From Saccoglossus kowalevskii (taxonomy: Eukaryota; Hemichordata; Enteropneusta; Harrimaniidae): 39,798 bases of DNA. The stretch is from NCBI RefSeq assembly GCF_000003605.2, contig NW_003120953.1:65510-105307 (forward strand), given 5' to 3'. Shown piece after piece: positions 1-11,800 of the stretch (positions are counted from its first letter, which is position 1; each line of letters opens with the position of its first letter). The translations under genes and the position numbers were made by a program. Below the pieces are notes generated by a model. The model was not told where the DNA came from. It searched no databases and saw only the letters and a program-made list of their open reading frames with translations.

Positions 1-390
1 ACTAGTGCTCCCAATGAATTTTGATTCGCGTCTATTCTGAATTACGACTAAATCGTTTTTGTCTTGCACCGCGCACAAACTCAGACTATCAAATATGTCA
101 CATGATAGTCCCAAAACCACAATAAAATTTCTATCCGTGCAACTGTTAGGCAGTTACTTTCGTGACATTTAAACAAAATCCCTTCAGTCATTTATAACAG
201 TGATATTATAACCATTTACAGAATATCAATTAAGAGATCAGAATTCGGGCCATGTTCGAGTAAAGCGCACAAGTTCGAATCGAAAACTTTATTTTGATTA
301 AATGCAAGATATGCATGATTAAACATGGTAAAATTTTAATCGTTAGATTTCTGAAAGTTATGGAAAAATTACAACCCTTATATTTGACAA
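1..390. other. AT-rich intergenic DNA
   Basis: I see no gene, repeat or clear regulatory signal here. It ends at a tandem array. Confidence 0.6.
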
Positions 391-700
391 AATGTACATT
401 TATACCCCCAAACTGTACATTTATACCCCCAAAATGTACAATTATATCCCCAAAATGTACAATTATACCCCCAAAATGTACATTTATACCCCAAAATGTA
501 CATTTATACCCCCAAAATGTACAATTATACCTCCAAAATGTACATTTATACCCCAAAATGTACATTTATACCCCCAAAATGTACATTTATACCCCAAAAT
601 GTATATTTATACCCCCAAAATGTATATTTATACCCCAAAATGTACATTTATACCCCCAAAATGTACAATTATACCCCCAAAATGAACAGTTATACCCCCA
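391..700. repeat. Tandem repeat, 15 units of 20/21 bp
   Basis: Fifteen head-to-tail units with consensus aatgtacatttatacccccaa (20 or 21 bp, depending on four or five C). Variants include tgtacaatt in units 3, 4, 7 and 14, tgtatattt in units 11 and 12, and tgaacagtt in the last unit. The 20-bp form appears at units 5, 8, 10 and 12, so 20- and 21-bp units partly alternate, as expected if a two- or three-unit block was amplified. Long open frames on both strands here come from the repeat period and are not genes. Confidence 0.95.
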
Positions 701-1038
701 ATTTTTTAGCTTATAAAGCAGTCCATTTGTTATGCCAGGGAAGATCTAAGACATACATTAACTTGTACTATAACAATTTGACAATTTTACCGAAAAACGT
801 CCATATATGTATTTATTTTGAAACAATGGACAGATATTGGGCTACTATCTAGGCTACGGCTATACGTATTGAAACTGGACAACACCAGAGGCTGTAAACT
901 GAACGAGACCAGAGAAAATTTACAAAATGTAACACAAATGAAGATGAGACGCATTTTATCCCATCATGCACAACTGTACACTTTAGACATACATTGTATT
1001 AATTTTTCTCAAAATCAAAAGATCAGTTCGAACATTTG
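701..1038. other. Intergenic DNA
   Basis: Unique-looking AT-rich sequence between a tandem array and a foldback element. No supported gene. Confidence 0.5.
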
Positions 1039-1162
1039 TACTGTGAAATATTTATTTTAGCTGGAATTAATTTTCGCTGAAAAGACTTTTTGAGTGTTTT
1101 GTATGGATTTTATTATCACTGATTTTTGATTAATTCCAGCGAAAATAAAGTATTCCACAGTA
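1039..1162. mobile_element. Foldback MITE-like element, short internally deleted copy
   Basis: It starts tactgtgaaatatttatttt and ends with the inverted equivalent aaataaagtattccacagta. The terminal arms include the gctggaattaat / attaattccagc pair. At 124 bp it lacks the right-hand inner part (ggaaaaaagtatattcgctgg) found in the copies of about 210 bp at 7156 and 8360. It is therefore an internal-deletion derivative of the same family. Confidence 0.75.
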
Positions 1163-3090
1163 TTTAGTTTATTAACCCAATCAAAATAAACTAAAAACAT
1201 CACATTCGCTGATATCAACATTATACTTGGCTAAGGATGATTCGATACTAACGTCAAGACGAACTTTGAACCATATTATTTGTAACATAATATAAAACAT
1301 TGTCATTTTATTGTACATGGATTTATCAGTATAATTTTTTCAAAAAATTTTGTACATTTCTTGCAATTCCAAATTATTATAATTTCAGTATTTGGGTGAA
1401 TTATTTTAAGTACTGTATAGAAAATAAATATAAAATATCCTCTGCAAAAAAACTGAAGTTACAAGGTGCCAGGTAATTGAGTTTATTATAATATTCTTTT
1501 CAAAAAATTCATACCATATTAATTTGAGAGGACCTGACACTATTCATTGCTAGCGGGGACGTGGATAAGGTAATTGTTTGTTTCTGTTGTTAGCGGAAAT
1601 TAATATTAACAGACAAGTATAAGCTGCCTGCAACAGAGCGAGTCGCTACAGCAAAATTCAAAACAAAAACATACAAGTATCATTAAAATAATATTTAAAA
1701 TAACAAATAACATTATTTTCCCAGACCAGGCACCAACAAATTCACATTGATTTAATATGATTTAATATTGAGTGGCTTTCAAGTTCAGCCATGTGACTGC
1801 AACAAAACTGTACTTTTGAAATGCTGTATTAAGCACTGCTGTATTTGTCCAAATCACCACAAAAATATGGTATCCCAGTCCATTTGCATTAAAATACATT
1901 TTGATTTATAGCTCAATTCTTTCAGTTTCTGTTTTTTGTTGTTGTTATATGCCAGACAGTCAGGGCATTCATTGAATGTCACTTTTCAGGAGCAGGTGTT
2001 AACTACATGTATACACAGTGTATATTGCAACGTGTCATCATGTGACTGAAAATGCAATCATTTTTCACAGGGTCTTAATTTTCATTGATAAGTATAATCA
2101 GCTAAAATAAAACATGTAAAACATCTGAATATAACTCATTGTGTTCCTGACAAAATCATGAACTTAAAAACCAGTGAAAATCGGTATGCTCGAAATACCA
2201 AAATAGTGAAATTAAGTGCCAGTGAAAAAAAAAATGGTTTTGCAGTATTCCTAAGCAATATGGTGAATTAATGCACTATCCCAGTGTCACATTTTACGTA
2301 AACGTTTACATACAGTTATCGATTAAGATATCAGTGATATGAATGTAACACAGTGAAGTGGATGCAAGATATCAGGCTAAGACATCAGTGTTCAACTTGA
2401 GTTAGGCAAGCACTACTTACTATTATACATGTATATTAATTAACATATTGAATACGTCATTGTGATTGGCTGAATGGCATCATGTGACCAATGCTATCTG
2501 TGCATATATTCACTATGTACATTATTAGAAGCGCATATAGAACCAAAAAATGGTATACTGGATTTTTTTTTAAATATTACTAATGCACTTCTAATAGACT
2601 AAATATGGTACTGTGGCAATGGCATTTTTATCTACACCTGAACAATGAATAATAGATATTAAAATACTATAAAAATTCAACATTAAAATTAATTTTAAAA
2701 AAAAACGAAATAAGTTTGAAGAAATTATAGTTTTTAAGGTGATACTAGGTACTATAAAAAATAATTGAAAATCAGGTTTAAGAACTACAGCAACATTGTT
2801 AGTGTGTATTTCTGTTCCAATGTTTTGTCAACGTAAACAGTGGTTATTTATATCGCTGTTTAAAGGGTTCAGTATTGCACTTGATATTAAAGTTGGGTAA
2901 ATTTTGGAGTGTGAATTGAGCTATGGGGTGACCCTTATTTTCTATAAAAGGATTATTGAACCTGAACTTGCCTTAATTCAACCATGAGGCAGGCGTGGCT
3001 AATTTGATCATGCATGGTGTTTGCCACGTGGTGTGTAAAGCAATAGTTTGATGGTTCCCTTCGTTTATTTCCACACCACGACATTTTGTG
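1163..3090. other. AT-rich intergenic DNA
   Basis: No gene supported. It contains a decayed relative of the foldback family at 2161-2247 (listed separately) and otherwise nothing recognised. Confidence 0.5.
2161..2247. repeat. Decayed foldback relative, type B
   Basis: It shares the order ttaaaaaccag-tgaaaa, aaatagtgaaattaa, ccagtgaaaa, gtttt(g/a)cagta with 10251-10329. This looks like a half-element related to, but distinct from, the main foldback family. Confidence 0.45.
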
Positions 3091-3094
3091 TGGT

Positions 3095-3260
3095 TTCATG
3101 CTGCAGTGGAGGGTATCTGCCATGCATGTTTTCATCGCCAAGTTCAGCAACTACTTCAAGAAGAAAAGTGCATCCATGTGTTCGCCGATTTCTCAGCTGG
3201 AAGACAATGGATCCGTGAACATTGCCAGTTTCAAGTACGTGAACATCACCAGAATCGAGC
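3095..3260 (+). other. Unassigned coding-like exon or gene fragment
   Basis: After an acceptor-like ctgcag near 3106, one plus-strand frame stays open from about 3107 to the stop near 3332. For roughly 45 codons it favours C or G at third positions (ttc atc gcc aag ttc agc aac tac ttc aag aag), unlike the AT-rich surroundings. The peptide includes VFIAKFSNYFKKKSASM and SVNIASFKYVNITRIERL. I do not recognise the family. A donor is not obvious (gtgaac near 3240 is weak), and no partner exon was found. It could be an internal exon of a larger gene, a processed-gene remnant, or chance. The codon pattern is the only strong argument. Confidence 0.3.
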
Positions 3261-3334
3261 GATTGATACTACATTACCCATTTCTTTTGTATAAACCCAC
3301 GTTTATACGGCTAAAGGTATTTTTTTTTTTTTGA

Positions 3335-4745
3335 TAGCAGCCTTTTTCAACAAACTGAATCGATAGTTGTTTATTCATATTAATACTGATCTATTTGCGG
3401 GTATATGATTAATTTGTATTTGTATGTAGCGGTAACTTGAAATAATTTACAATTTGTGAAAAAGCATTCATTCCGATTCATTATAATATTACTATTAATA
3501 ATTCCAGTCTAATTTACATGATAATTAAGGAATTGTTGTGTATACCATCCATGGTTAATAACTTAAGTGAAGTTTGTTGTTGTGCCCAGCCATACTCTGG
3601 CGTTAAGATAATATTTAAGAAATTTGCTGAATGCTTGGACTTGTCGCACACAAAACAAGTCATGTCCCTGTTAGTTCAATTGTAAACTTAATCTTGAGCA
3701 GCATTCAGTCAAACAAAACGGCCACCAGTTGGCCATTTTAAATCCAATCTGAAAAACCAAATGACATGCATCAAGACCTGGTTACGGAATGGCAGAAATG
3801 CCATAAAAATGACTGCATTCAGCCATCTTGAAACAGATCATACAATACATGGACACATATCCCAAGATGCATTGCATATGTGCGAGGTCTGAATATGATT
3901 GGCTCAGGAATGTTCACGATAGAGGTGGGCATGTCACAAGCATGTATGCACTGAGGTCAATCCATAAGTTCACATTTTCGGGCCAAGTCCGAACTGGGAC
4001 TAATAACTTGGCAGTGCTTGTCCAATGTAGTGCCATATGGTTTTGTTTGGCTGCTGTGTATATTTAAATAAATAGATTGAGTTGTTTTTTGTACAGAAAC
4101 ACTCAAACTTTTTAATTCTTTTTGCATAGGTCATACTTCTGTACGAAACCTTGTGTTACACTACAACCACTGTAATCATGCGTTTAATTTGAAATATGTT
4201 TGGAGTTCACTTGATTTAAGCAATAATAAATTTCTCACAGCACCCTATTGGATGAAGAGAAGGGCCCATGACAAGATTTCCCAAACACATTAATTAATGT
4301 ATCCAGACCTTTCTCGGATTCACTCGAATTCATTTCATATCACCACCTTCATAATTAAACAAATTTAGTTAAATTTGGGGACTTTTTTTTTTTAAATGAA
4401 TTTCCTTGCAAAAAGGTTTGCCTTATCCTCTGATAATGTAAAGCTACGATGAATCCTCTAATTCTGATAGTGACGATTTGTAAAATTCAATATTGTTGCA
4501 CGTGGTTATACATTGGTATGTCGAGCATAATCTACATTGATTTAATACTTTAAAACCTCAGAATAATACTGTCAGAAATTTAAGCTTCTTATATTTACAT
4601 AAACAAAATACCACCCTTTCAAAATGATGGTACAGCAATGTAGGTCTGACATTACCAGAAGCTTATATAAATTAGGGATGGTCATCATCTTTCCATAATC
4701 CTAACTGACGGCACGACAAAATTAGTTCAGTTTACGTATTGCGTC
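3335..4745. other. AT-rich intergenic DNA
   Basis: No supported gene or repeat. Short open frames, for example at 3828-4067, lack coding character. Confidence 0.5.
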
Positions 4746-5010
4746 TTTTATACAGGTATGTCTATAGAAACAGGAAGCAGAAAAATGAGTGTTCAATTTT
4801 AGACAGGTTTGGGGTAATATTCAGTTTTGAACAGTTTTATACAGGTATGTCTATAGAAACAGGAAGCAGAAAAATGAGTGTTCAATTTTAGACAGGTTTG
4901 GGGTAATATTCAGTTTTGAACAGTTTTATACAGGTATGCCTATAGAAACAGGAAGCAGAAAAATGAGTTCAATTTTAGACAGGTTTGGGGTAATATTCAG
5001 TTTTGAACAG
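4746..5010. repeat. Tandem repeat, three units of 89 bp
   Basis: Three nearly identical units begin at 4746, 4835 and 4924 with ttttatacaggtatg. They differ by a t/c at tatg(t/c)ctatag and a 2-base deletion (gtgttc to gttc) in the third unit. Such high identity suggests recent duplication. A short degenerate ttttcagttt tail follows. Confidence 0.95.
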
Positions 5011-5241
5011 TTTTCAGTTTTACAGTTTTCAAATATCTAATGAACATGGTAGAAAAAATAACTGATTTTCGCAGCTCATTTTATGAGTAAGTTTTATACT
5101 TTGATACCGTTTGGTATCTCATGTACGTGGTCTCTAGCAGAGTGCCACACATCACCAATACACACGCCTTGCCCGTGACTAAACCAGAAATATTAAATTG
5201 TGACTTGTCATTGATATACCTTTAGAATAGATAAATAACAA

Positions 5242-5483
5242 TTTTTATGACGAATGTCTACAATCTTTATGACGAATGTCTACAATCTTTATGACGAATG
5301 TCTACAATCTTTATGACGAATGTCTACAATCTTTATGACGAATGTCTACAATCTTTATGACAAATGTCTACAATCTTTATGACAAATGTCTACAATCTTT
5401 ATGAAGAATGTCTACAACCTTTATGATGAATGTCAACAACCTTTATGACGAATGTCTACAACCTTTATGACGAATGTCTACAA
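5242..5483. repeat. Tandem repeat, 11 units of 22 bp
   Basis: Eleven units of 22 bp built on tttatgacgaatgtctacaa plus tc or cc. The first five are identical. Units 6 and 7 have gacaaatg, unit 8 gaagaatg and unit 9 gatgaatgtcaac. Units 8 to 10 switch the linker from aatc to aacc. The gradient from uniform to variable units suggests expansion from the 5' side. Confidence 0.95.
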
Positions 5484-7155
5484 AAGTTGATGAAGACTAT
5501 AGACATGTGAAAATAGCAATAACATTGGTTTTTTTTTTTTACAGAGCATCATTAACCTTCTCACCACCAGATATTCTCGCTCAAATTTGTCTTCATTTTT
5601 TTCTTATATTCTTTAATATTTCTGGAAATGAACTGTAATTTTGGAGCCAATGGACAGAATTTGAGTCAATTTTCAGTTTTTACTCAAAACTTATTTTTGT
5701 CCCAATATTCTGATGGAAAGTGCAGACTGTAAACAGGACTAATTGTGAATTTGTGATGAAAAGAGAGAACTGGGGGTGAAAAAGTTAAAAGGATATTTTT
5801 TGGTCGATGGAGTAAGTAGCATGTGGGTTTTTCGCAAAACATAGTTAAACTTTGGTAACCTTGTTATATAATATTATTCCCTTTATCATAGTTTTTGTTT
5901 CAATATGAATATGCATTCTCGTAATTAATTTTGAATACAAACAAGTTTTAAAATTGAAACAGCAGTAAAAAGTGTACAGCCAAACAGAAACAATTGAAAT
6001 AAATGTATTAAGATGGAAATCGATTCAATAAATAGTATTGTAGTATTATATTCACCCCTTTACTGCTTGCCGATTAAGCTGCATGAAGATAGCTGATAGA
6101 ACGGGCCCCTTAAGTTACCCGGTAGATAAAAAGTTGCCAATATGTTTCTATAACTGTATCTAAATCAATGGTTAAAATTAAATTTAATTATAAATCTGTT
6201 TAATCACAACAGATAAACTGGTCTCAACTCATATTCACAGAACAGCAAATGCAAACGAATAGAACACGATAGACGCTTACGATGCTAACACATAAAATGA
6301 CAATTCTAATGTTACTGGCAGTTCTGAAAGATATCTGCTGATGAAACAGCTGAAATGCATATATGCGATAAATAAAATATCAAAATTTGTGACCGTGTAG
6401 TGTCGTAAATTTGATTAAACTTGTGTAGTATTTTTTTCGTTTAATAAATATGATATTACACAGCCACTCATAGGGCAACCTTTATGTGTGTGTTTGAATT
6501 CTTTGTAGATAAACAATGTATTTACTTGCATTTTATAAGTCGTATAAAACCAATAATGATGCAACATGATTAGCTAATGGGCTTTGACTGCATCTCACAT
6601 ATTTGCGATCTTTGTGTAGTTATTACTCAATCAAGGGCAGTGCACAGTATATTCACAGGATCTAAAATATTTCTTAGTAACATGATTAATCTGCCAGTTT
6701 TAAAAGTTAGTAATCAAATAAAATGATAAGAAATTCCTGATCAGATTGATATACAATTATGGGTATTATACATATATGATCCCAAAAAATTAAAAAAAAA
6801 AATTTAAATCCAAATTTCAAACTTAGGATGAAAAAACAAATTAATTAAAACAAAATTTGACATACAGCATGTAATTTGGGATTCACTACATACAAGTGAG
6901 ACTCGCATACAAAAATATTTTTATTTATAAGGTTGATAATTTGTGTCAAATATTATGGTCAAGGGTCAAGTGGTGTCCATTAACCAATAATATGTTAAAT
7001 TCACATCGGGTAGTAATGAGATAATGGACTGCGATTAATCAAAGGATAAAAGACACGATGCATACACACATACATGTAGTGTATGAAATGATACGTCCTA
7101 CAATCAAATTCCTTAGATACGGATATAACACTGTTCTTTCACTAGACTTTTATAT
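5484..7155. other. AT-rich intergenic DNA
   Basis: No supported gene, RNA gene or repeat. Several homopolymer T/A runs only. Confidence 0.5.
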
Positions 7156-7365
7156 TACTGTAAAATACTTTATTTTAGCCAAAATTATTTTTTGATGAAA
7201 AGAATTTTGGGGTGTTTTGCATGGAATTTATTTTGACTGATTTTTGATGAGTTGCATGTAAAATATAGGAAAAAAGGTATATTCGCTGGATTTTATTTTC
7301 ACTGAATCACTCCTTCAGAGAAAATAGCGAAAAATAATTCTAAGCGAAAATAAAGTTTTACAGTA
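7156..7365. mobile_element. Foldback MITE-like element, full-length copy
   Basis: The copy is about 210 bp. It begins tactgtaaaatactttattt and ends aaataaagttttacagta, so the ends are inverted repeats of about 40 bp with mismatches. The centre carries ggaatttattttgactga, then gatttttgatgagtt, then tatattcgctggatttta. There is no coding capacity. Confidence 0.85.
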
Positions 7366-7562
7366 GACAAAAATTGTCATCTAGCAATTTAGCAGCTTGG
7401 CAGAAAACCGCCACGTTTTGATGCCATCAATCCACCTTGATGTTTTTTTTATTATTGATGAGATATACAATTACCTGGTAATTTTATACAACACCATAAA
7501 TAAACCATCTGAATAAACCGTAGAAAATGAAGGGATTTTCAACGAGAATACTATAGAACAGA

Positions 7563-7770
7563 CAATTGCAAAATACTTTATTTTAGCTTGATCAATTTTC
7601 ACTGAGAATACTTTTTGGGTTGTTTCGTATAGAGTTTATTTTGCCTGATTCTTGATGAGTTGAATGTAAAATATAGGAAAAAAGATATATTCGCTGGATT
7701 TTATTTTCACTGAATCATCCCTTTAGCAAAAATAGCCCAAATAATTTCTAAGCAAAAGTATTTAGAGTAT
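7563..7770. mobile_element. Foldback MITE-like element, diverged copy
   Basis: Same internal order as the copy at 7156 (tactttattttagc, gatgagttgaatgtaaaata, tatattcgctggatttta, gaatcatccc). The 5' end has lost tactg and the 3' arm is altered (aagcaaaagtatttagagta). It lies in the same orientation as its neighbours. Confidence 0.75.
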
Positions 7771-8359
7771 AAGATTGCATATATTACTGTACAACAATTA
7801 AATTAATAGAAACATGAATTCAAGCGATTCAATTATTATTTAAAAGTATACACTAGTATATCACTAGTTACTTTGATTCCAACGTTGTATAAAAAAAAAA
7901 ACCTCAGTAAAATAAAAGTTTACTACTACAAAATTTTGTGATTTCCTTGACTAATGGAAATTTGTCTTGCGCATATGTAAATCAAGTCTGTCAATAAAAT
8001 TTTTAGAACTGTAAAGTTTATTTTAATGAAGACTTTCCTCGTTGTAAAATACAAAGTATTACGTTAGTACGTAAATTTTTCAATTACACACAGTAAACAA
8101 TGTCATCACACGGAGAGCTCAATTCACAGTACACATTTAACTTTGACAAAACCCTAAAATAAAGGAAATAAAAGAAATGTGTATCACAACATATTAGTGT
8201 TGATGTTTGAACGGTATTAAGACAAACTCTTTCCGATAATATTGATTCTTGTCACAAAATTCAGCTGTACAATTAGTGAACTGAAACAGAACGATTTTTA
8301 CATGCGGCAACTTTGAGCCGGGAGGAATAAAATGACACAGATTAGCTAGTAAACATCAA

Positions 8360-8571
8360 TACTGTGAAATACTTTATTTTCACTGGAATTAATTTTCGCT
8401 GAAAAGACTTTTTGGGCGTTTTGTATGGAATTTATTTTCACTGATTTTTGATGAGTTTAATGTGAAAGATAGGAAAAAAAGTATATTCGCTGGATTTTAT
8501 TTTCACGAAATCATCCCTTCAGCGAAAACAGCGAAAATTAGTTCCAAGCGAAAATAAAGTATTCTACAATA
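8360..8571. mobile_element. Foldback MITE-like element, best-preserved copy
   Basis: Starts tactgtgaaatactttattt and ends aaataaagtattctacaata. Both arms contain tttcgctg blocks in inverted order, and the arms pair over about 42 bp with few mismatches. Third copy within 1.4 kb in the same orientation. Confidence 0.85.
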
Positions 8572-10147
8572 TATGGCCACGATGTTGGAAGATGATACCC
8601 TGCCTGTAGGCAAGTACATCAAGTACGTATTGCAAGGCTCGATATTTTGCTTATTTATTCGACATGGTCGAATTATTTATAAATTGAAGGAGAAAAAAAA
8701 TACATTATTCATAAGCTTCGGTTGGCTTGGATTTTAGTAAAAATATATATAAACGACAGGTCACATATACTATACGTAAGTTCGTGCAGATGACACCGAG
8801 CGTACTACTTACTGTCAATACCGTATGCTAACAATATTCCAGATGTTTGTACATGTACATGTAGTATGGGTAAGAAGCTCATTGTTAATTTATAGAGAAC
8901 CGATACAGCACCGTATTAATAATAATAATATAATAAAATATTGGGAACTCTTTACAGGAAATTACTTTGCATGAAAAAAAAATATATCCTGTTTAGTTTA
9001 CTACTATGGAGTACTGAGTTTCAGTTGCAGTTTATTTTTGCTATAATTTCTGAAAAAGGGTAATCAATGAAAATAATCACAACTTCTCGTTTTATGGTTG
9101 ACATATAATCTCCGACAAATTAGTGACATGAATAAATACGTCTACTCATTAGTGTTATTACCAAACATTAAATCTATTTAACATAAAAATATTCACAGTA
9201 TTTTTATTATTAATATTAAATACTGCTTGGTTATATATTTAATTTTTTAAAGCTTTTATTTGAAGTACTTAATCAATTCAATAAAGGTACTTGAAGTCAA
9301 CGGGAAGCTGTCAACACACAGTGTGAAATATGTTAAATATGTTAATTAATTAATTAAATATGTGAAACCAAAATGAAAATCACTATTGGGACTTTGATCG
9401 TATGAACACCAAAGTAAACTTCTGTGACCTAAACACTATTATAAAAATAAATTTGTAAAATTTTTTTTTTTTTTCTTAATTTTAATCAAAACTTCTACCC
9501 AATGAAAAGGATTTGGTTCAAAATTAATGAGGAAAATTAAAAACAATTACAAAAAATTGTGTAAAATGTAACAAAATTCTGCCTTTAATCTACATTCTGC
9601 CTCTCCCAAAGACTTCTTTTTTTTATTTCAAAGAACAAATGTAACAAAAGATTTTCATTTTCTTTCTTAACTTTTTAGTTGCTTTTGATTATACATTGAA
9701 TTGATTTTAAATACACCCCCCCCCCCCCCCCCGGTATTCATAAAATTCCATCTAAGATCAGCTGAACAGTCAACAGCATGTGAGAGTACAGTTTGAGCGC
9801 CATAATTTCTTTTGTTTTGTTTATGTATTTTCTCAATTTATTTTGATAATTTTGGACGAAATGGATACAATTTTATATTGGCTAAGGTCTTGATCAAAAG
9901 TTGACTTTGACATTGAGAAGGTTAATACCATTTCAATTTCAAAATTGCATGTGCTGACAGTAATAATACTCTTACTAGTAAAACCATTTCAATGTGTCCT
10001 TTTTCAAATGTATACTGCTGTCGACTGACGTTCAGTGTAAAGAGTTTGTAAACAAACAAAAAAACACAAATGTTTGTGACAATTGTGAACCCTTAATGTG
10101 AGGGCAAGGTCAATCATGGTTTCCCTATTAACATAAACTAAACTGAA
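8572..10147. other. AT-rich intergenic DNA with homopolymer runs
   Basis: No gene supported. A run of about 17 C lies at 9716-9732 and a long T run near 9460. Confidence 0.5.
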
Positions 10148-10329
10148 TTTTAATTTTGCTATTTTCACTAATAATTAAAATTTGCTGAAATAAAATCCAG
10201 TTGAACATGTGAAACAACAATAGCAAATTTTTTTCCCAGCAAATTTTATGAATTTAAAACCCAGCGAAATTACTTAAAAGATAAAAATAGCGAAATTAAA
10301 AACCAGTGAAAATAAATAGTTTTACAGTA
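10148..10329. repeat. Decayed foldback relative, type B
   Basis: The left part has ttttgctattttcact and aaatttgctgaaataaaat. The right part has aaaaatagcgaaattaaaaa, ccagtgaaaataaatag and ttttacagta. The right part matches 2161-2247. It is probably an old, rearranged member of the foldback clan. Confidence 0.5.
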
Positions 10330-10861
10330 CTTTAATCCTATAAATAAATCTACCATGAAGATTGGATTATAGATTTATATTCACACTAAAAATATTCAAT
10401 ACAAACCACTTGATATTTTTTTTCCATGATGCATTCAAAACGCAAAAAAATGCCTAAGGTGAATAGAAACATTGATTACAAAGTTATTTAATTACCGGGT
10501 TTCAGTTATATGTCTGTATTCTTCATGAACACATATTTGCTGTATTAAGTAGAGCACGAGCTTTACATAAATGCTCATAATAAGTCATATTTTATTAATT
10601 TTTGGTTTATAATTACTTCCAGTATTCCACCCAGGAAATTAGCCAAGCACCTGTGGCAAAATTAACATAACAATAGAATATGCAACTAACTTTATTGTAC
10701 TTATTGTTATTTTAATGCGCTTATTATCGATGATGAAAATTTATAGAGTAGCGGACTCCTACACAATAATGCTGTGGAGAGAACCCTGGCTTTTTTTTTA
10801 TAAAAAATCGCATGATATACATTGCTGTGAAAAAAAAAAATTCAGTTCCCATCATTAAAGC

Positions 10862-10899
<38 letters not shown>

Positions 10900-11600
10900 T
10901 TTCAATGATTTCTTTGATGTCTTACCTTCAAACTATCGGTAATATAACTAAAAATAGGAAACAAATTAAGTGAGTGTATTTTGGTGCAAAGTTCACTAAA
11001 GTTGACTGGAGTGCAGAAGGGGATAATGTGTATTAGATTATAAAACAAAATCCCTTTAAACCAATCAATTGTATTTCCAAAAATACCGATTTAAAAGAAG
11101 ATTTCAGGAAGTAGCGATAGTATAGCAACATGGCTAACTGCAAAGTTCAAAATTAAGGCATGTCTATCTGTCCCAGACAAGCAGATTTTAGGTGGGACAT
11201 GACAATGAGGAAATTGCCTGTCCCTGTGAACAGGTGAATACAGATATTGAAGTTTAATAACTGACTAAATGGGGCACATCATCAATTGGGACAGGTACTT
11301 TTATTCACCAACGTGTCCAGTTGACAGGCAACTTTAATTTTCGATTTCAACCCTGAACTGATTTTGCATTTCGCTGATACCTCGTGTTTTAACTAATCAA
11401 TTGGCTTTTCAAATTTACTGGCAGTGACTATGGTTACGCCCACTCAGGACAAATCTATATTGCAGCAAAAAAAGACGATGCTTTCACATTGCAGAATTTC
11501 AACAAATGATTCAATTTTACTCATTTTAATGCAAACTTGTCTGTATTTGTACCAAAGTTACTGAAGATAGGGGTATTGAAAGCAACTAAGATCACCCAAC
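10330..11600. other. AT-rich intergenic DNA
   Basis: Contains a poly(A) run of about 30 followed by T at 10867-10901. No supported gene. Confidence 0.5.
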
Positions 11601-11607
11601 TTGATGT

Positions 11608-11671
11608 TGATAATGATGACGACGACAACGATGACGACGACAACGATGACGACGATAACGATGATGATGAT
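11608..11671. repeat. GAT/GAC microsatellite, 15-bp higher-order unit
   Basis: Four imperfect repeats of gatgacgacgacaac, a 15-bp unit within a trinucleotide array, merging into (gat)n. It reads as Asp/Asn on plus and Ser on minus. The surrounding open frames (11521-11800) have no recognisable domain, so a coding role is not supported. Confidence 0.85.
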
Positions 11672-11800
11672 TTGTTCCAATCCGTTCTGAACATTTTTGA
11701 TATGGTGAATCTCATGCAGAATGCACGGAAATCAACTGGCACTGTCAAATCTAGAATGTGCCAACTGTTTAGTCAAAACAATTTGCCAGCAAATTTATGA

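Noticed and set aside
230-852. Open frames on both strands over the 20/21-bp array (MYIYTPK-type repeats)
   Set aside because: They arise because most units are 21 bp without stops. They shift frame at 20-bp units and have no other coding evidence.
2953-3150. Minus-strand 65-codon frame opposite the candidate exon at 3.1 kb
   Set aside because: The codon bias favours the plus-strand frame, and the minus product shows no recognisable feature.
11521-11800. Asp-rich (plus) or Ser-rich (minus) protein over the GAT/GAC array
   Set aside because: Driven by the microsatellite. Flanks carry no domain or splice support.
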